A stretch of 64,000 bases of DNA from Prescottella defluvii (lineage in GTDB: Bacteria > Actinomycetota > Actinomycetes > Mycobacteriales > Mycobacteriaceae). Below the pieces are notes generated by a model. The model made no database searches. It was not told the origin of the DNA and was given only the letters and a program-made list of their open reading frames with translations. Numbering within the stretch: position 1 is the first letter of the stretch; each line of letters opens with the position of its first letter. Position numbers and translations under genes: made by a program. Positions 1-8,945 of the stretch are shown one piece after another. The stretch spans positions 1,612,001 through 1,676,000 of the forward strand of contig CP121458.1 of NCBI GenBank assembly GCA_029690005.1, given 5' to 3'.

Positions 1-62
1 AGATGCGCTTCATCGCGCCCACCAAGGTCCTCAACGGACAGTTCGGCAACCCGCAGGCATGA
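1..62 (+). CDS. ABC substrate-binding protein, C-terminal end only
   Basis: Only the last 19 or so codons are inside the window, ending in TGA at 60-62. The tail (FIAPTKVLNGQFGNPQA) closely resembles the last residues of the complete binding protein at 20452-21668 (FVPPSKLLNGQYGNPAA), which identifies it as the end of a branched-chain-amino-acid-type periplasmic binding protein. It sits directly upstream of the LivH permease gene, as expected for an importer operon. The true substrate cannot be read from the sequence; the neighbouring ring-degradation genes make a hydrophobic or aromatic carbon source plausible. Confidence 0.75.
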   Translation, partial: MRFIAPTKVLNGQFGNPQA

Positions 63-105
63 GTTCCATGATCCTCGTTCCCAACACTCATAGGAGGGAC
101 CCACG

Positions 106-963
106 GTGACCATTCTGTGGTCGGGGCTTGCCCTCGGCGCTGTGTATGTGCTCGTGGCGATCGGGTACAACATCGTGTTCGTCTCGTCGAACACCTTCAA
201 CTTCGCGCAGGCACAGTTGATGATGGTCGGTACGTTCGTCGCGTACACCGGCCTGGTGACGCTGAAGCTCCCGGTGCTCGTGGTCGCCGTCATGGCGACG
301 GTGACGGTGATGATCCTCGCGGCGATCGAGGAATTGGTGGCGATCAGACCGGTCGCCGACCACCAGAACCAACTCGTCACGACATTGGGCGCGGCGACGC
401 TGCTCAACGGCGCGACCCAGTTGATCTGGGGCAGTGAGCCGCTCACGGTTCCGTTCTTCGGGTCCAACGATCCGATCACGTTGCTCGGTGGCCGGACGTA
501 TCCGGTGGAGATCGCGCTGCTGGTGCTGGCGATCGTGCTCGTCATCGGGCTGGGACAGCTGAGCAAGCGGACCATGACCGGTCTGGCGCTCATGGGCGTC
601 TCCGAGGACCGCGAGGCCGCGATGCTCCGCGGCGTGAACGTGCGTCGAATCGCGATGGGCGCGTTCGCGTTCTCCGGTGCGCTCGCCGGCGTCCTGGGAT
701 TGTTCGTCGGCCCCAAGACGTTCGCGGTCGCGACGCTCGGCGCCGCGCTGGCCCTCAAGGGCTTCGTGGCGCTGGCCATCGGCGGATTCGGCTCGCTGCC
801 CGGCGCCCTGATCGGCGGTCTGACCGTCGGCCTGGTCGAGTCGTTCACCGCGCTGTGGGCCGGTAGCCAGTACAGCAACATCGCGGTGTTCGTCGTGCTG
901 ATCGTCATCCTGATGGTCAAGCCGGCCGGCCTGTTCGGCACGGTGAAGGAACGGGTGGTGTAG
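106..963 (+). CDS. Branched-chain-type ABC transporter permease (LivH family)
   Basis: 285-residue integral membrane protein, hydrophobic throughout with about eight predicted transmembrane segments. It has the LivH arrangement, including the conserved cytoplasmic loop region around GVSEDREAAMLRGVNV (about residues 165-180). The GTG start at 106 follows a strong ribosome site (AGGAGGG, 92-98). It would form the membrane channel with the LivM half encoded 2 nt downstream, energised by the LivG and LivF ATPases. The family imports branched-chain amino acids, amides, urea and many other small molecules, so the substrate here is open. Gene intact. Confidence 0.9.
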   Translation: MTILWSGLALGAVYVLVAIGYNIVFVSSNTFNFAQAQLMMVGTFVAYTGLVTLKLPVLVVAVMATVTVMILAAIEELVAIRPVADHQNQLVTTLGAATLLNGATQLIWGSEPLTVPFFGSNDPITLLGGRTYPVEIALLVLAIVLVIGLGQLSKRTMTGLALMGVSEDREAAMLRGVNVRRIAMGAFAFSGALAGVLGLFVGPKTFAVATLGAALALKGFVALAIGGFGSLPGALIGGLTVGLVESFTALWAGSQYSNIAVFVVLIVILMVKPAGLFGTVKERVV

Positions 964-965
964 CC

Positions 966-2786
966 ATGCAGATCTGGCGAACTCTCCGCGTGATCCCGAG
1001 CTGGATCTTCGCGCTCGTGTTCGGCGCCGCGGTCTTCGTCGCGCCGATGCTCGGCCTGGACGCGTCGAACACCCGGCAGCTCCAGCTCGCCTGCATTCTG
1101 GCGCTGGTGGTCAGCGGTCTGAACCTGAGTCTCGGCTACGCGGGTGAACTCGCGTTGGGTCAGGCCGCGATGTACGCGGCCGGTGCGTACACGGCGGGTC
1201 TGATGTCGCAGGCCGGGCACACCGACATCCTGCTGCAACTGGTGGCCGCCGGTGCGGTCGCGCTCGTGGTCGGCATCGTCACCGGCATTCCCGGTCTGCG
1301 GCTGGGTAGTTGGTCGCTGGCGATGACGTCGTTCTTCCTGATCCTGCTGGTGCCGGACATCCTCGCCATCTTCGGTGGCAAGACCGGTGGCCGTAATGGC
1401 CTGTCCGGCATGGAGCCGCCGACACTGTTCGGTCAGGACATCGACAAGGACTTCTACTACCTCGTCGTCGCGGTCACGATCCTGTGGTTCATCGTGATGC
1501 GCAACCTCGTGATCTCGCGGCACGGCATCGCGTTCCGCACACTCAAGCAGTCGCCCGTCCTTGCACAGTCGCAGGGTGTGTCGGTGTTCCGGATGAAGCT
1601 GCTCGGGTACGCGATCGGTGCCCTGCCCGCGGGTCTGGCGGGTGCGTTGTTCGCGAACACCGACCTGTTCATCTCCCCGGAGGCGTTCGGATTCACCTTC
1701 GCCACCGCGGTTCTCGCGGCGTCGATCCTCGGCGGTTCCGCGAGCGTCTACGGTGCGGTGATCGGTGCCGCCATCATGCAGTTCGGCCCAACCAGTCCAC
1801 CGCGTTCCAGCAGTACTCGCTGCTGTTCTACGGCGGCTTCCTGATCCTCGGCGGTGTGCTGCTCTCGGGCGGACTCACCAAGGTGTTCCGGTCCCTAGCC
1901 ACCAAGCTCGACCGCAAGGCCGGCATCGGGGTGGCGGAACGGCCGGCGCCGCGGGACCGAACGAGGTGCCCGTCGTGGCGCCGATCGCCGGCTCCACGCT
2001 CGAGGTCGACGGCATCTCGAAGGCGTTCGGCGGCAACCAGGCCCTGAAGTCGGCGACGCTGCGCGCCGAGGCCGGCAAGGTGACCGCGCTGATCGGCCCA
2101 ACGGTTCGGGCAAGACGACCATGCTGAACATGATCTGCGGCTTCTACACCGCGGACGCGGGACGCATCGTCATCGGCGACACCGAGGTCCAGAAGTTCTC
2201 GTCGCACCGGGTGGCACGCGAAGGCGTGGCCCGCACCTTCCAGACGCCGAACATCCCCGAGAACGTCACCGTGCTCGAGGCGGTCGCGTCCGGCCGGTAC
2301 ATGACCAACCGTGCCTCGATGCTCTCGGCCGTGCTGCGGCTGCCGAGCTTCCGCAAGGTGGCCAAGGCGGACATCGCCGAGGCCGAGCGGGTCCTCGAAC
2401 TCGTCGGGATGTCGCACCTGCGCAACGAGGTCGCGACGTCGCTGCCCCTGGGCATGCGGCGCATGCTCGAGGTGGCGCGTGCCGTGATCGCCGAGCCGCG
2501 GGTGCTGCTGCTCGACGAGATCGCGTCCGGCATGGACGAGGACGAACTGGTCCGGCTCGCGGTCCTGATCCGGGCGCTGCGTGACGCCGGGGCCACGGTC
2601 CTGTTGGTGGAACACAACTTCCGGCTGGTCCTCTCGCTCGCCGACACGATCGTCGTGCTCGCGCAGGGGCAGGTCATCGCGTCCGGACCACCCGAGGAGA
2701 TCGAGCATCACCCGCGGGTGCTCAGCGAGTACCTCGGTGTCGATCCCGACAGCGGAACAGCCGCCGAGCTGGAGAAGGTGGAGTGA
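966..2786 (+). CDS. Fused ABC permease-ATPase (LivM-LivG), three frame breaks
   Basis: The ATG at 966 opens a LivM-type permease of about 310 residues. Reading frame shifts by -1 near 1788, 1950 and 2098; restoring one base at each gives one continuous chain of about 607 residues. No stop codon or convincing new start separates the permease from the ATPase (beginning around GSTLEVDGISKAFGG), so this looks like the fused LivM-LivG form known in actinobacteria. ATPase motifs: Walker A (GPNGSGKT, interrupted by the third shift) and Walker B (VLLLDEIASG); the signature region is LPLGMRRMLE, an unusual version of LSGGQ. The stop overlaps the livF start (ATGA). The alternative is two separate genes with a GTG start near 1966. 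Confidence 0.75.
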
Positions 2787-3504
2787 TGAAACCGGTTCTG
2801 AGTGTTCGGAATCTGCAGTCCGGTTACGGCGACCTGCGCGTGGTCTGGGATGTTTCGTTCGACGTCTTCCCGGGACAGGTGACGGCGCTGCTGGGCGCGA
2901 CGGTGCCGGCAAGACCAGCACCCTGCGTGCCATCTCCGGCCTGAACAAGGTGCACGGCGGCAGCATCGAGATGGACGGTCAGGACATCTCCGGTGTCGCC
3001 GCGCACCAGCGGGTGCGCCGCGGCATGGCCTACGTGCAGGAAGGCAAGCGGGTCTTCCACAAGCAGACCATCGAGCAGAACCTGCTCCTCGGCGGCTACA
3101 CCCGGAAGATGCGGCGCAGCGCCCTGAAGTCCGACGTCGAGCGCATCTACGAGATGTTCCCGATCCTCGGCGAGAAGCGGAACCTGTTGGCGGGCTCCAT
3201 GTCCGGTGGCCAGCAGCAGATGCTGGCGATCGGCGCGGCGCTGATGTCCAACCCGACGCTGCTGCTGCTCGACGAGCCGTCCGGCGGTCTGGCCCCAGTC
3301 ATCGTCAACGAGGTCATGGAACGCGTGCAGCTGCTCAAGGAGACCGGTCTGGCCGTCCTCCTGGTCGAGCAGGCCGTCGAGGCGGCGATGAGCGTCGCCG
3401 ACCACGTCACGGTCCTCGACATCGGCAAGGTCGTCATGGACTCGCCGGCGTCGGAGATCGACGACATCGCGGTCCTCAAGGACGCGTACTTCGGCCGCGT
3501 CTGA
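2786..3504 (+). CDS. Branched-chain-type ABC transporter ATPase (LivF family), one frame break
   Basis: About 239 residues. The ATG at 2786 overlaps the TGA of the upstream LivM-LivG gene, indicating translational coupling. A single missing base near 2898 falls inside Walker A (GANGAGKTS). Downstream motifs are intact: signature SMSGGQQQMLAIG, Walker B LLLLDEPSGGLAP and the H-loop region. LivF dimerises with LivG and hydrolyses ATP to drive import. It is the last gene of the importer operon and is followed by a 20-bp perfect palindrome at 3523-3577. Confidence 0.88.
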
Positions 3505-3522
3505 CACGCACACACAACCCCT

Positions 3523-3577
3523 GAACGGGAGTTCACGGCACGCTTCGCATCCGAAATCGTGCCGTGAACTCCCGTTC
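3523..3577 (+). terminator. Long palindrome after the importer operon
   Basis: Arms of 20 bp at 3523-3542 (GAACGGGAGTTCACGGCACG) and 3558-3577 are perfect reverse complements around a 15-nt loop. Position just after livF suggests a factor-independent terminator without a clear U-tract. The arm is almost the same as that at 4526-4580. Confidence 0.7.
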
Positions 3578-3608
3578 GGGCTTTACGGACAGGAAGAGGG
3601 GAGAGGGC

Positions 3609-4510
3609 ATGCGGATCGGACTGGACGTCTTCGGTGCCGAACGGTTCTACGGCGGTGATCACCGGGGGTGCTCGACCTGGCGGCCGAGGCCGACCGGCGG
3701 GGCGTCGACCTGATCACGACGTCGGATCATCTCGGTTTCTCGCAGGAGGCACACGAGACGCGGGTTCGCGAGAACGGCTTTCCGTTCGAACTCGAACACC
3801 CGTGGCTCGAGCCGATGTCGATGCTGTCCGCGGTGGCCGCGGTGACCGAGCGAGTGGAACTCGGCGTGTACGTGCTCGTGGCGCCGCTGCGGCCGGCGCT
3901 GTTGCTCGCCAAGCAGATTGCGACGCTGGACGTGTTGTCGAGCGGTCGGACCCGAATCGGAATGGGCGTGGGTTGGCAGGAGGCCGAATACCGGGCGGCC
4001 GGCGTACCGTTCGAACGACGCTTCGGCCGACTCGAGGAGACGGTGGCCGCGTGCCGCGAACTCTGGGGAGCGCCGCCGGCGTCGTTCACGGGGACGGGGT
4101 TCGAGTTCTCGGACTTCCACAGCCTGCCGCGTCCCGTGCAGGCGCGGGTTCCGGTGATCTTCGGTATGGCGCCGTCCAAGAGCAACTTCGACCGGATCGC
4201 GCGGGTCGGCGACGGGTGGACCGTGGCGCCCGCGGACCTGCCGCGGCTCGAGGAGAGCATCGAGCTCCTGCGGAACTGCTTCGCGGAGCACGACCGCGAT
4301 CCGGACTCGGCGGAGGTGCAGATCATGCTGCCGACGATCGACGACGGATCCGGTGGCGTGGACTTCGACGCGATGACCGCGTCGGCGAAGGTGGCGCAGG
4401 CGTCCGGAGTCGACACAGTGCTCGTGCGGCCGTCGGCGCTGCCGATCGGTGCGGACGATCTCGACGTGTTCCTCGAGTGGGTGACGGGGCTCAGCGGCGA
4501 TCGGGTGTAG
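3609..4510 (+). CDS. LLM-class flavin-dependent oxidoreductase, one frame break
   Basis: About 300 residues of the luciferase-like monooxygenase family (FMN or F420 dependent), with the typical N-terminal strand (MRIGLDVFG), a middle region GRTRIGMGVGWQEAEY and VIFGMAPSK near the cofactor site. ATG at 3609 follows GAGAGGG. One base is missing near 3663, after GGDH. It stands between the importer operon and a regulator pair, flanked on both sides by near-identical palindromes, so it may be its own transcription unit. Oxygenases of this class often act on ketones or aromatic rings, in line with the neighbouring ring-degradation enzymes; the actual substrate is unknown. Confidence 0.82.
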
Positions 4511-4525
4511 CGCCGACGAAGCGGC

Positions 4526-4580
4526 GAACGGGAATTCACGGCACGCTCCGAGAGTGGAAGCGTGCCGTGAATTCCCGTTC
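4526..4580. terminator. Bidirectional palindromic terminator between convergent genes
   Basis: Perfect 22-bp arms at 4526-4547 and 4559-4580 (core GAACGGGAATTCACGGCACG) with an 11-nt loop. It separates the LLM gene (+) from the small zinc-ribbon gene (-). The core differs from the palindrome at 3523-3577 at one base. Confidence 0.72.
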
Positions 4581-4612
4581 AGGGGTTCAGGATCGGCGGG
4601 TGGCCCGTCGGC

Positions 4613-4864
4613 TCACTCGAGCCGGCCGGGCACCGGGTAGCTGCGCAGGGACAGGCCGATCTGCCCGGACAGGATCAGATCGTCGATCGACTCCTGAAGC
4701 TTGTGGCACGTGGGGACCCACGCGCGGCCGTCCTTGGTCCGCGCCTCGGCGAACTCGGGGCACGCGTTGTCGGCGTCGTCGAGCCACTGGATGCTGGTGT
4801 GGGCCTCGCTGTACTTCTCGACGAGGACTCGGTTGCCGCAGCTGTTGCAGCGCACGCTTTCCAT
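4613..4864 (-). CDS. Small zinc-ribbon-like protein of unknown function
   Basis: 83 residues, starting MESVRCNSCGN and carrying a CxxC pair near the N terminus with further cysteines in ACPEF and PTCHK, a pattern fitting a small metal-binding knuckle. The ATG at 4864 follows GGGAGG, a good ribosome site. It lies divergent from the PadR gene and within the catabolic island, so a role as a small accessory or electron-carrier-like partner is possible but not shown. I do not recognise a characterised family. The sequence is acidic and soluble with no signal peptide. Confidence 0.6.
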   Translation of the reverse strand: MESVRCNSCGNRVLVEKYSEAHTSIQWLDDADNACPEFAEARTKDGRAWVPTCHKLQESIDDLILSGQIGLSLRSYPVPGRLE

Positions 4865-5001
4865 GTTCGGACCTCCCTGATTCCACTCGTGACGGTAGTC
4901 ACTCTCGGTCGCCGGCGCGCCCAACCTCCCACGGAGCGGAGATTCCCTCCCGGTGAGTGGACGTGTGCTACCGGACTGTAACCACCGTCTACCTGGGCTG
5001 T

Positions 5002-5007
5002 TAGGCT
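5002..5007 (+). promoter_or_regulatory. -10 box (TAGGCT) of a probable leaderless PadR transcript
   Basis: TAGGCT ends 6 nt before the ATG at 5014, and no Shine-Dalgarno sequence is visible, so transcription probably begins at or next to the start codon. Confidence 0.5.
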
Positions 5008-5013
5008 TCGGCC

Positions 5014-5718
5014 ATGTCCGAAACCGAGCCCACCAACGACGCCGACGACGACGGCTACCCGGCGCTTCCCGCCACGAGTTGGGCGGTTCTGGGCATGTTG
5101 ACCCTCGGCGAGGGACTCACCGGTTACGACCTCAAGAAGTGGGCGGACTGGAGCATCGGTTTCTTCTACTGGAGCCCGTCGATCAGCCAGATCTACGCCG
5201 AGCTCAAGAAGCTCGAAGCCGTCGGTCTGGTCGAGTCGGAGATGGTGTCGGAGCCGGGGGAGCGCGGTCGACGGGTCTACCGCATCACCGGCCGCGGGAC
5301 GCGGGCGGTGCGGAACTGGTCGCTGCACGCGCCGGTCGAGCAGCCCGTCCTCAAGCACGGTCTGATGCTGCGGCTGTGGATGGGGCACCTCAACGAACCC
5401 GACCAGCTGCGGGCCCTCGTGCAGTCGCATATCGAGAACATGGAGGCGATGCGCGAGCGCGCGAAGCTGCACGCCGACCACGCGACACGTGAACCGGCAT
5501 GGGCGTTTTCGAAGATGAGCCTGATCTGGGCGGAGCGCTACTTCCAGGCCGAGATGGACCTGGCCCGGCAGATGCTCGACGACATCGACGAGGCCGCCGA
5601 GACGTTCTCCCATGTGCGGGAGCGTGACGAGCTGGGCAACCCGATCCCCGAGGTGGCCGGCTCCTGGCGTGATGTCGAGGATTTCGTCGAGGGCCTCGAG
5701 CGGCGCCAGCGGAACTGA
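5014..5718 (+). CDS. PadR-family transcriptional regulator
   Basis: 234 residues. An N-terminal winged helix (about residues 18-95: WAVLGMLTLGEGLTGYDLKK, then a recognition helix near ISQIYAELKKLEAVG and wing RGRRVYRITGRG) is followed by a helical C-terminal dimerisation region typical of PadR/VirR proteins. PadR proteins usually repress genes for phenolic or hydrophobic compounds and respond by ligand binding. It is convergent with iclR and divergent from the zinc-ribbon gene. Gene intact. Confidence 0.88.
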   Translation: MSETEPTNDADDDGYPALPATSWAVLGMLTLGEGLTGYDLKKWADWSIGFFYWSPSISQIYAELKKLEAVGLVESEMVSEPGERGRRVYRITGRGTRAVRNWSLHAPVEQPVLKHGLMLRLWMGHLNEPDQLRALVQSHIENMEAMRERAKLHADHATREPAWAFSKMSLIWAERYFQAEMDLARQMLDDIDEAAETFSHVRERDELGNPIPEVAGSWRDVEDFVEGLERRQRN

Positions 5719-5758
5719 CCGCCTGACTCCGCCCGAGGCCATCGAATCAGCGGCAGGG

Positions 5759-6549
5759 TCAGGCGTACTGCAGGCGCACCCGCGGCGCCGCGGTGGGCAG
5801 GCTCTGGAGCCGGTTGCGGTGCGCGATCGGGGCGGCGCCGCTGCTCCGCCCGGTGAGGGTCTGCAGGATCGCGTTGGCGGCCATCCGGACCGGCGCCGCG
5901 TGGCGGTGATCGAACTTGAGGTGGCTCGTCGGCCACAGATCGACAGGGCGGCGAGGACGCCGCCGACCGGTCCGACGGGGACGGCGATGATGCCGATGCC
6001 GCCGGAGATCTGGCTGACCTCGTAGGCGACACCCATCTCGCGGACCTTGTGCAGCTCCGGTGTGAACTCGGAGAGGTTGTCTGCGCCGTTGGGCGTGTAC
6101 GCGAGCAGCGCCTTGCCGATCGCCGAGTTGCGGGCCGGGTAGCGGCTGCCGACGCGGGTAGGTAACTCGGCCGCGAGCCGTCCGCCGATCTTGTCGAGGT
6201 ACAGCACGTCGGATCCGTCCAGGACGCCCAGGTGCACGACGTATCCGGTGACGCGGTGCAGTTCCTGGAGGATCGGGGCGGCGGCGCTGTGCAAGCGGTT
6301 CTGGTGGACCGCGAGCGAACCGAGCTCCATCAGGCGGGTGCCGAGCTCGTAGTCGCGTCCGTCGCGGCGCAGCCACCGCATCTCGACGAGGCGTTCGAGC
6401 ATCCGATGCGCCGACGACCGCGGCAGCCCCGTCCGCTTGACGACCTGCGCGAGGGTCAGACGACCGGGGCCGTCGAAGGTGTCGAGAACCAGTGAAACCC
6501 GTTCGAGGATCGCGGTCGGGGTGGTGTCTGCAGCAGCTGGTGCGGTCAT
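5759..6549 (-). CDS. IclR-family transcriptional regulator, one frame break
   Basis: About 263 residues. An N-terminal helix-turn-helix (about residues 12-75, with LTLAQVVKRTGLPRSSAHRM) precedes an effector-binding GAF-like domain (GYVVHLGVLDGSDVLYLDKI ... NSAIGKALLAY). One base is missing near 5932, near the end of the effector domain. ATG at 6549 with AGGGAGA upstream. IclR proteins often activate aromatic or steroid catabolism genes. The adjacent kshA-hsaA-hsaC unit is on the same strand upstream, and a palindrome at 6603-6619 lies in the promoter area, so autoregulation or control of the unit is likely. Confidence 0.85.
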
Positions 6550-6602
6550 CGATGTCTCCCTCACTTTTGTCGAGCATCGCGGTGAGACCCATCTGACGTG
6601 GG

Positions 6603-6619
6603 TATTTCGATTAGAAATA
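6603..6619. promoter_or_regulatory. Palindrome upstream of iclR, candidate operator
   Basis: TATTTC and GAAATA arms separated by GATTA, about 54 nt upstream of the iclR start in an AT-richer patch. Size and placement fit an IclR dimer site controlling its own gene. Assignment is inference. Confidence 0.4.
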
Positions 6620-6676
6620 ATGACATACGGATCGACGTTTGTGAAGTGGGTCACCAAGATCGAGATATGCCGAAAG

Positions 6677-6712
6677 GGGGAACCCGACAGTCCTGGTAGG
6701 ACGGGGTTCCCC
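6677..6712 (-). terminator. Terminator hairpin after hsaC
   Basis: Arms GGGGAACCC (6677-6685) and GGGTTCCCC (6704-6712) around an 18-nt loop, 37 nt downstream of the hsaC stop. Confidence 0.6.
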
Positions 6713-6748
6713 TGACGGGAGCAGAGAGTTCAGTTGTGGAGAGGGTCG

Positions 6749-7681
6749 CTACATCGCGGCGAGCGGTTCGCTGCCGGACCAGTCGTGGCCCCAGTAGCTG
6801 TCGGCGGTGATCTCCTCGGACGTGTAGAACGTCTCGTCGACCAGGTGCCCATCGGTGCCGAACTCGACGTCCCAGCCGCCGGGTGCGCGCACGTAGAAGG
6901 ACACCATCTTGTCGTTGGTGTGGCGGCCCAGCGTCGAGGACACCGAGAAGCCGTCCTTCACGACGCGGTCGAGCGCCTGGCCGACGGCGTCGAGCGTGTC
7001 GACCTCGACCATGATGTGGACCAGGCCGGGTGCGCCGCCGTGCGGGGCCGGGCACAGCGCGAGGCTGTGGTGGCGCTGGTTGACACCCAGGAAGCGCACC
7101 CGCAGGGGTCCGAACTCCGGCGGGGCCGGGATCCGGAAGGCGCCGCGCGGCAGGAAGCCGAGCACCTCGGTGTAGAAGTCGAACGTGCCGTTCGGGTCCA
7201 TCGTCGGCAGGACGACGTGGCCCAGACCCTGTGCGCCCGTGACGAACTTGGCGCCGAACGGGGTGACGACGGGGCTGTCGATCGAGGACCGCTCCGTGGA
7301 AGACCTCGAGGGTCGTGCCGGCGGGATCCTGGAAGGTCACGACCTCCTCGACGCGGCGGGCGTCCGCCTCCTCGAGCGAGAGCGGCTTGACCGAGATACC
7401 GGCGCGCTCGACGGCCTCGGTGACGCGGACCAGTGCGGCGTGGTCGCGGACCTCCCAGCCGACGGTGACGACCTCGTCGGTCTCACCGGGGACGACGACG
7501 ATGCGGGCAGCGCGCTCGTCCATGCGCAGGTACAGGGCGTCGGGGTCCGGCCGGAGCCCTCCGCGAAGCCGAGCACGTCGAACGCGAAGGTGCGCCAGCG
7601 CTCCATGTCGTTGGTCTGGACCTTCACGTAGCCCAGTGCACGGATGTCGGTGCCGAAGCCGCCGACATTGGGGTTCGTCAT
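6749..7681 (-). CDS. hsaC: Extradiol (meta-cleavage) dioxygenase, HsaC/BphC type, two frame breaks
   Basis: About 310 residues with two glyoxalase-fold halves. In Mycobacterium and Rhodococcus, HsaC opens the catechol ring of 3,4-DHSA during steroid ring degradation using Fe(II). Visible here are VDTLD-region sequence GLVHIMVEVDTL and the C-terminal metal-site stretch FYVRAPGGWDVEFGTDG, with the conserved Glu after the Val of WDVEFG. Reading breaks near 7560 (missing base) and near 7284 (one extra base, or two lost). ATG at 7681, last gene of kshA-hsaA-hsaC, 43 nt after hsaA. It could instead serve a related catechol from another polycyclic compound. Confidence 0.82.
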
Positions 7682-7724
7682 GGTTTGTCTCCGTTGTGGA
7701 TTCGAATGTGGATGGATCGGCGGA

Positions 7725-8905
7725 TCAGATCATCGCGCGCAGCGGACCCTGCGGGTCCACGCCCAGGCCGCTGAGCGTCGCGGCGTGGTACACGGTGCCG
7801 GGAACGTGGATCGCGTGGTGCAGGCCGGCGTGCGCGTCACGCCAGAAGCGCTGCATCGGCTTGTCCATGCGCAGCGCGTTGCCGCCGCAGCGGGCGTAGA
7901 CCTGGTCGATCGCGGTGACGGCCTGCCAGGCGGCGTTGACCTGGGTCTCGCGACCGAGAGCGCGCTGCTCGAACGTCGGGGTCTTGCCCGCGTCGACCAG
8001 GTCCCACATGCGATCGACGTTGGCCAGCAGCGAATCCCGGGCCGCACGCAGCTTCGCGGTGGCCTCGCCGACCGCGAACATCGTGTACGGGTCGTCCTTG
8101 ACCGCGGTGCCCTGCGGGTTGATCCGCTCACGCTGGTACTCGTTGGCGTGGTGCAGCACGCCCTCGCAGATGCCGATCGTCGCCGACGTGATGCCCAGCG
8201 GGAACATGTTGGACCACGGCATCAGGTACAGCGTCTCGGTGCGGCCGTACTTGCGGACAGCGGTGCCGTCGATGACCTCGTCACAGTCCATGACGCGGTA
8301 GTCGGGCACGAACGCGTCCTTGACAACGACGTCCTTGGAGCCGGTGCCGCGCAGGCCCACGACGTCCCACGAGTCCTCGATGATCTCGTAGTCGGTGCGG
8401 GGATGATCACGTGCAGCATGCGGGGCGGCATCTCCATGCTGCCGTCGGGGTTGCACGCCATCGCGCCGAGGAACGCCCAGTCGCAGTGGTCGGTGCCGGA
8501 GGAGAACGACCACTTGCCGGAGAACTCGTAGCCACCGTCGACGGGCACGCACATGCCGCCGGGCATGTACGGAGACGCGAGCCACGTGTCCTGGTCCTCG
8601 CCCCAGACTTCCTGCTGGACCCGGGGATCGGCGAACGCCAGCTGCCACGGGTGCACACCGACGATGCCGTGGACCCAGCCGGCCGACGGGTTCAGCGACG
8701 CCATGCGCATGACGGTCTCCGCGAACTCGCGCGGGTGGACCTCGAGGCCGCCGTGCTCCTTCGGCTGGAGCATCCGGATCGAGCCGGCCTCCTTCATCCG
8801 CTTGGCGGTGGCGTCGGCGACCTTGCCGATCCGCTCGGCCTCGATGCCCTCGACGAAGATGTCGTCGGCGGCCGCCTCGATGCGGGCCATGACTTCGTAG
8901 CTCAT
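7725..8905 (-). CDS. hsaA: Flavin-dependent monooxygenase, HsaA-like (3-HSA hydroxylase oxygenase), one frame break
   Basis: About 394 residues of the acyl-CoA-dehydrogenase-fold, two-component monooxygenase group. HsaA hydroxylates the phenolic ring of 3-HSA to the catechol with reduced flavin supplied by HsaB. Visible family features are the N-terminal helical block, the beta-barrel region GGYEFSGKWSFSSGTDHCDW and the later VVGLRGTGSKDVVV stretch. The ATG at 8905 follows AAGGAAG. One base is missing in a G run near 8402. It lies between kshA and hsaC, so product and substrate flow fits. No HsaB reductase is encoded in the window. Confidence 0.83.
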
Positions 8906-8945
8906 GTGTACTTCCTTACTGATGGGTTGTTCTACGAACCGGCGA

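Noticed and set aside
966-3504. The transporter genes as pseudogenes
   Set aside because: The -1 shifts fall in invariant motifs while the surrounding sequence stays perfectly conserved, and the same pattern affects essential-type genes across the window; sequence error is more likely.
3523-4580. A CRISPR array or insertion-sequence ends, because the same palindrome occurs twice
   Set aside because: Only two copies 1 kb apart, each a self-complementary hairpin, with no transposase, no target duplication and no regular spacers.
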